From assembly GCA_023450535.1 (NCBI GenBank), contig JAEXGX010000400.1, positions 1 through 6,760 on the forward strand: a stretch of 6,760 nucleotides of DNA, read 5' to 3'. The stretch comes from Pseudomonadota bacterium (GTDB lineage: Bacteria; Desulfobacterota; Desulfovibrionia; Desulfovibrionales; Desulfovibrionaceae). The translations under genes and the position numbers were made by a program. A model generated the notes under the pieces. That model was given only the letters and a program-made list of their open reading frames with translations. It made no database searches and was not told where the DNA came from. This document shows positions 5,804 through 6,760 of the stretch, one piece after another (position 1 is the stretch's first letter; each line of letters starts with the position of its first letter).

Positions 5804-6760
5804 TCAGGCGAACAACAAACCTTCCAGATCATCCTGCAATTCTCCGCACAAGCCGCCACTGGACATAGGCGATCCGAACAACATGGTTTTCTGATCTGCC
5901 AGAAGAGCCTTGGGGAGCATACCGGGCAGGGAATCCGCCAGAGTATCCGCCAAGCGGCGGGCCAGCAGCCAGCTTCTTGCGCCCTGAACAAAAATACTGA
6001 ACTTTGCGCCAAAGGAAGGTGCCAGACTCCGCCACACAGCCAGTCTGTCGCCAACTGGTTCCAAGGCCAGCGCGGCACGCAACGCGGCACGCAACCCGTT
6101 CAGTTGTGCTCCCGGCACTCCACTGCGCCAGCCCATGAGCCAGGCCGAACGATCAAACAGCAAGCCGAGTTCCCGAGCCAGCACAAACAAATCCTGCAGT
6201 ACGCTCCACGCCTCCAGCAAGGCCGCATCTTCCCAGCAGACAGGCCATACCACATCGCCGTCCAGCGTATCCGGCTCCCAGCGCGGCACATGGCTCAGGC
6301 GTTCCGCCATTCCGTCATCCGCTACGCCCCACAATCCAAGCACATGGGAGAAACAGCGCCCCGCATCGGGGGATTCCGGCGTCTCCAAATGGCTGTAACT
6401 GAGCAGCCATTCTCCTTTGCCGAATTTCCCTGCCGTCATACACGGCCTGCCGTCCAGCAGAGAAGGCCGGACTGTCACGCCGTACACGGCGTTCCAGTCT
6501 GTCAGGACTTCCTCCGGAAGCAGGGAAAGGGGCAGATCCGCCACATGCAGATCCGGACCAGGCGCACGGTACCGGGCCAGAACGCGAACATTTCCGTATT
6601 CCGGGCTTCCCGCTTCCGGTTCCTCAAACCTGCCGGGCCACCACACAGGCAGTAACGCCATTCCCCCGGATGTGGGCGCAGGAAGCGGCAGGAGAGCATC
6701 CGTTTCAAGAGAACAGGCAATATGACCGGAAACCAGATGCTGGAGCCGGTCGCTCATACC
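5804..6760 (-). CDS. BPL_N-like (class I glutamine amidotransferase-like) domain protein, N-terminus missing
   Basis: The frame is open to the right window edge, so the true start is probably outside. A Met codon at 6755-6757 is in frame but is unlikely to be the start, because the text right after it (DRLQHLVSGH) reads as mid-domain. Counting from that Met, the first ~135 residues resemble the second half of the domain called BPL_N (biotin-protein ligase N-terminal, a class I amidotransferase fold). They include LLPVWWPGRF, VRVLARYRAPGPDLHVADLP and GKFGKGEWLLSYSHLETP. His123-Leu-Glu125 in the last motif sits where the His-x-Glu of the amidotransferase triad is expected; the nucleophile Cys would be off-window. 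The remaining ~180 residues are Leu/Ala/Arg/Trp-rich and probably helical, with no family I recognise. Its substrate is unknown. It points the same way as the flagellin gene, 166 bases ahead of it, but the flagellin has its own leader, so a shared function is not implied. Confidence 0.7.
   Translation of the reverse strand, partial: GMSDRLQHLVSGHIACSLETDALLPLPAPTSGGMALLPVWWPGRFEEPEAGSPEYGNVRVLARYRAPGPDLHVADLPLSLLPEEVLTDWNAVYGVTVRPSLLDGRPCMTAGKFGKGEWLLSYSHLETPESPDAGRCFSHVLGLWGVADDGMAERLSHVPRWEPDTLDGDVVWPVCWEDAALLEAWSVLQDLFVLARELGLLFDRSAWLMGWRSGVPGAQLNGLRAALRAALALEPVGDRLAVWRSLAPSFGAKFSIFVQGARSWLLARRLADTLADSLPGMLPKALLADQKTMLFGSPMSSGGLCGELQDDLEGLLFA

Noticed and set aside
1..6760. CRISPR arrays, tRNA or rRNA genes, insertion sequences
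   Set aside because: No regularly spaced direct repeats, cloverleaf-like or rRNA-like segments, or transposase reading frames were found on reading both strands.

Overview
The window looks like the chromosome of a Gram-negative, anaerobic, motile bacterium, most likely a member of the Desulfovibrionaceae. I infer this from memory of the families, with no search run. The flagellin has the short central domain and the 'IHFGTxNDSAEDYYYI'-type segment I associate with Desulfovibrio. An oxygen-independent ribonucleotide reductase activase (NrdG) and a type I secretion adaptor are also present. Composition is moderately GC-rich, and the genes look native, with strong AGGAG-type ribosome binding sites.

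Left half, plus strand (1-3964), reads as one operon. It holds the C-terminal end of a type I secretion ABC ATPase (1-234), which overlaps a HlyD/LapC-type periplasmic adaptor (221-1759). After a 75-base gap comes a large two-TM sensor (1835-3964) with a periplasmic domain, a PAS domain and an HD-GYP-like output domain. The HD-GYP domain keeps the DGSGYP loop but has lost most residues that bind the catalytic metals, so it is probably a receptor or scaffold rather than a working c-di-GMP phosphodiesterase. Its position behind an exporter suggests, by inference, that it senses or controls export or surface retention of the secreted protein.

The middle (3965-4752) holds a short convergent junction, then nrdG on the minus strand. 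Behind nrdG lies an imperfect palindrome directly in front of its ribosome binding site, followed by a 19-bp hairpin that reads as an intrinsic terminator on both strands.

Right part, minus strand (4753-6760): a flagellin gene has a ~165-base leader/promoter region with a sigma-28-like promoter, two hairpins and GGA motifs. One GGA sits in a hairpin loop and another in the Shine-Dalgarno, an arrangement resembling the CsrA-controlled flagellin (hag) leader of Bacillus. Upstream of it is the 3' part of a gene for a BPL_N-like (class I glutamine amidotransferase-like) protein, cut by the window edge.

The strongest leads are the degenerate HD-GYP sensor coupled to a type I secretion operon and the possible CsrA-type control of the flagellin leader.
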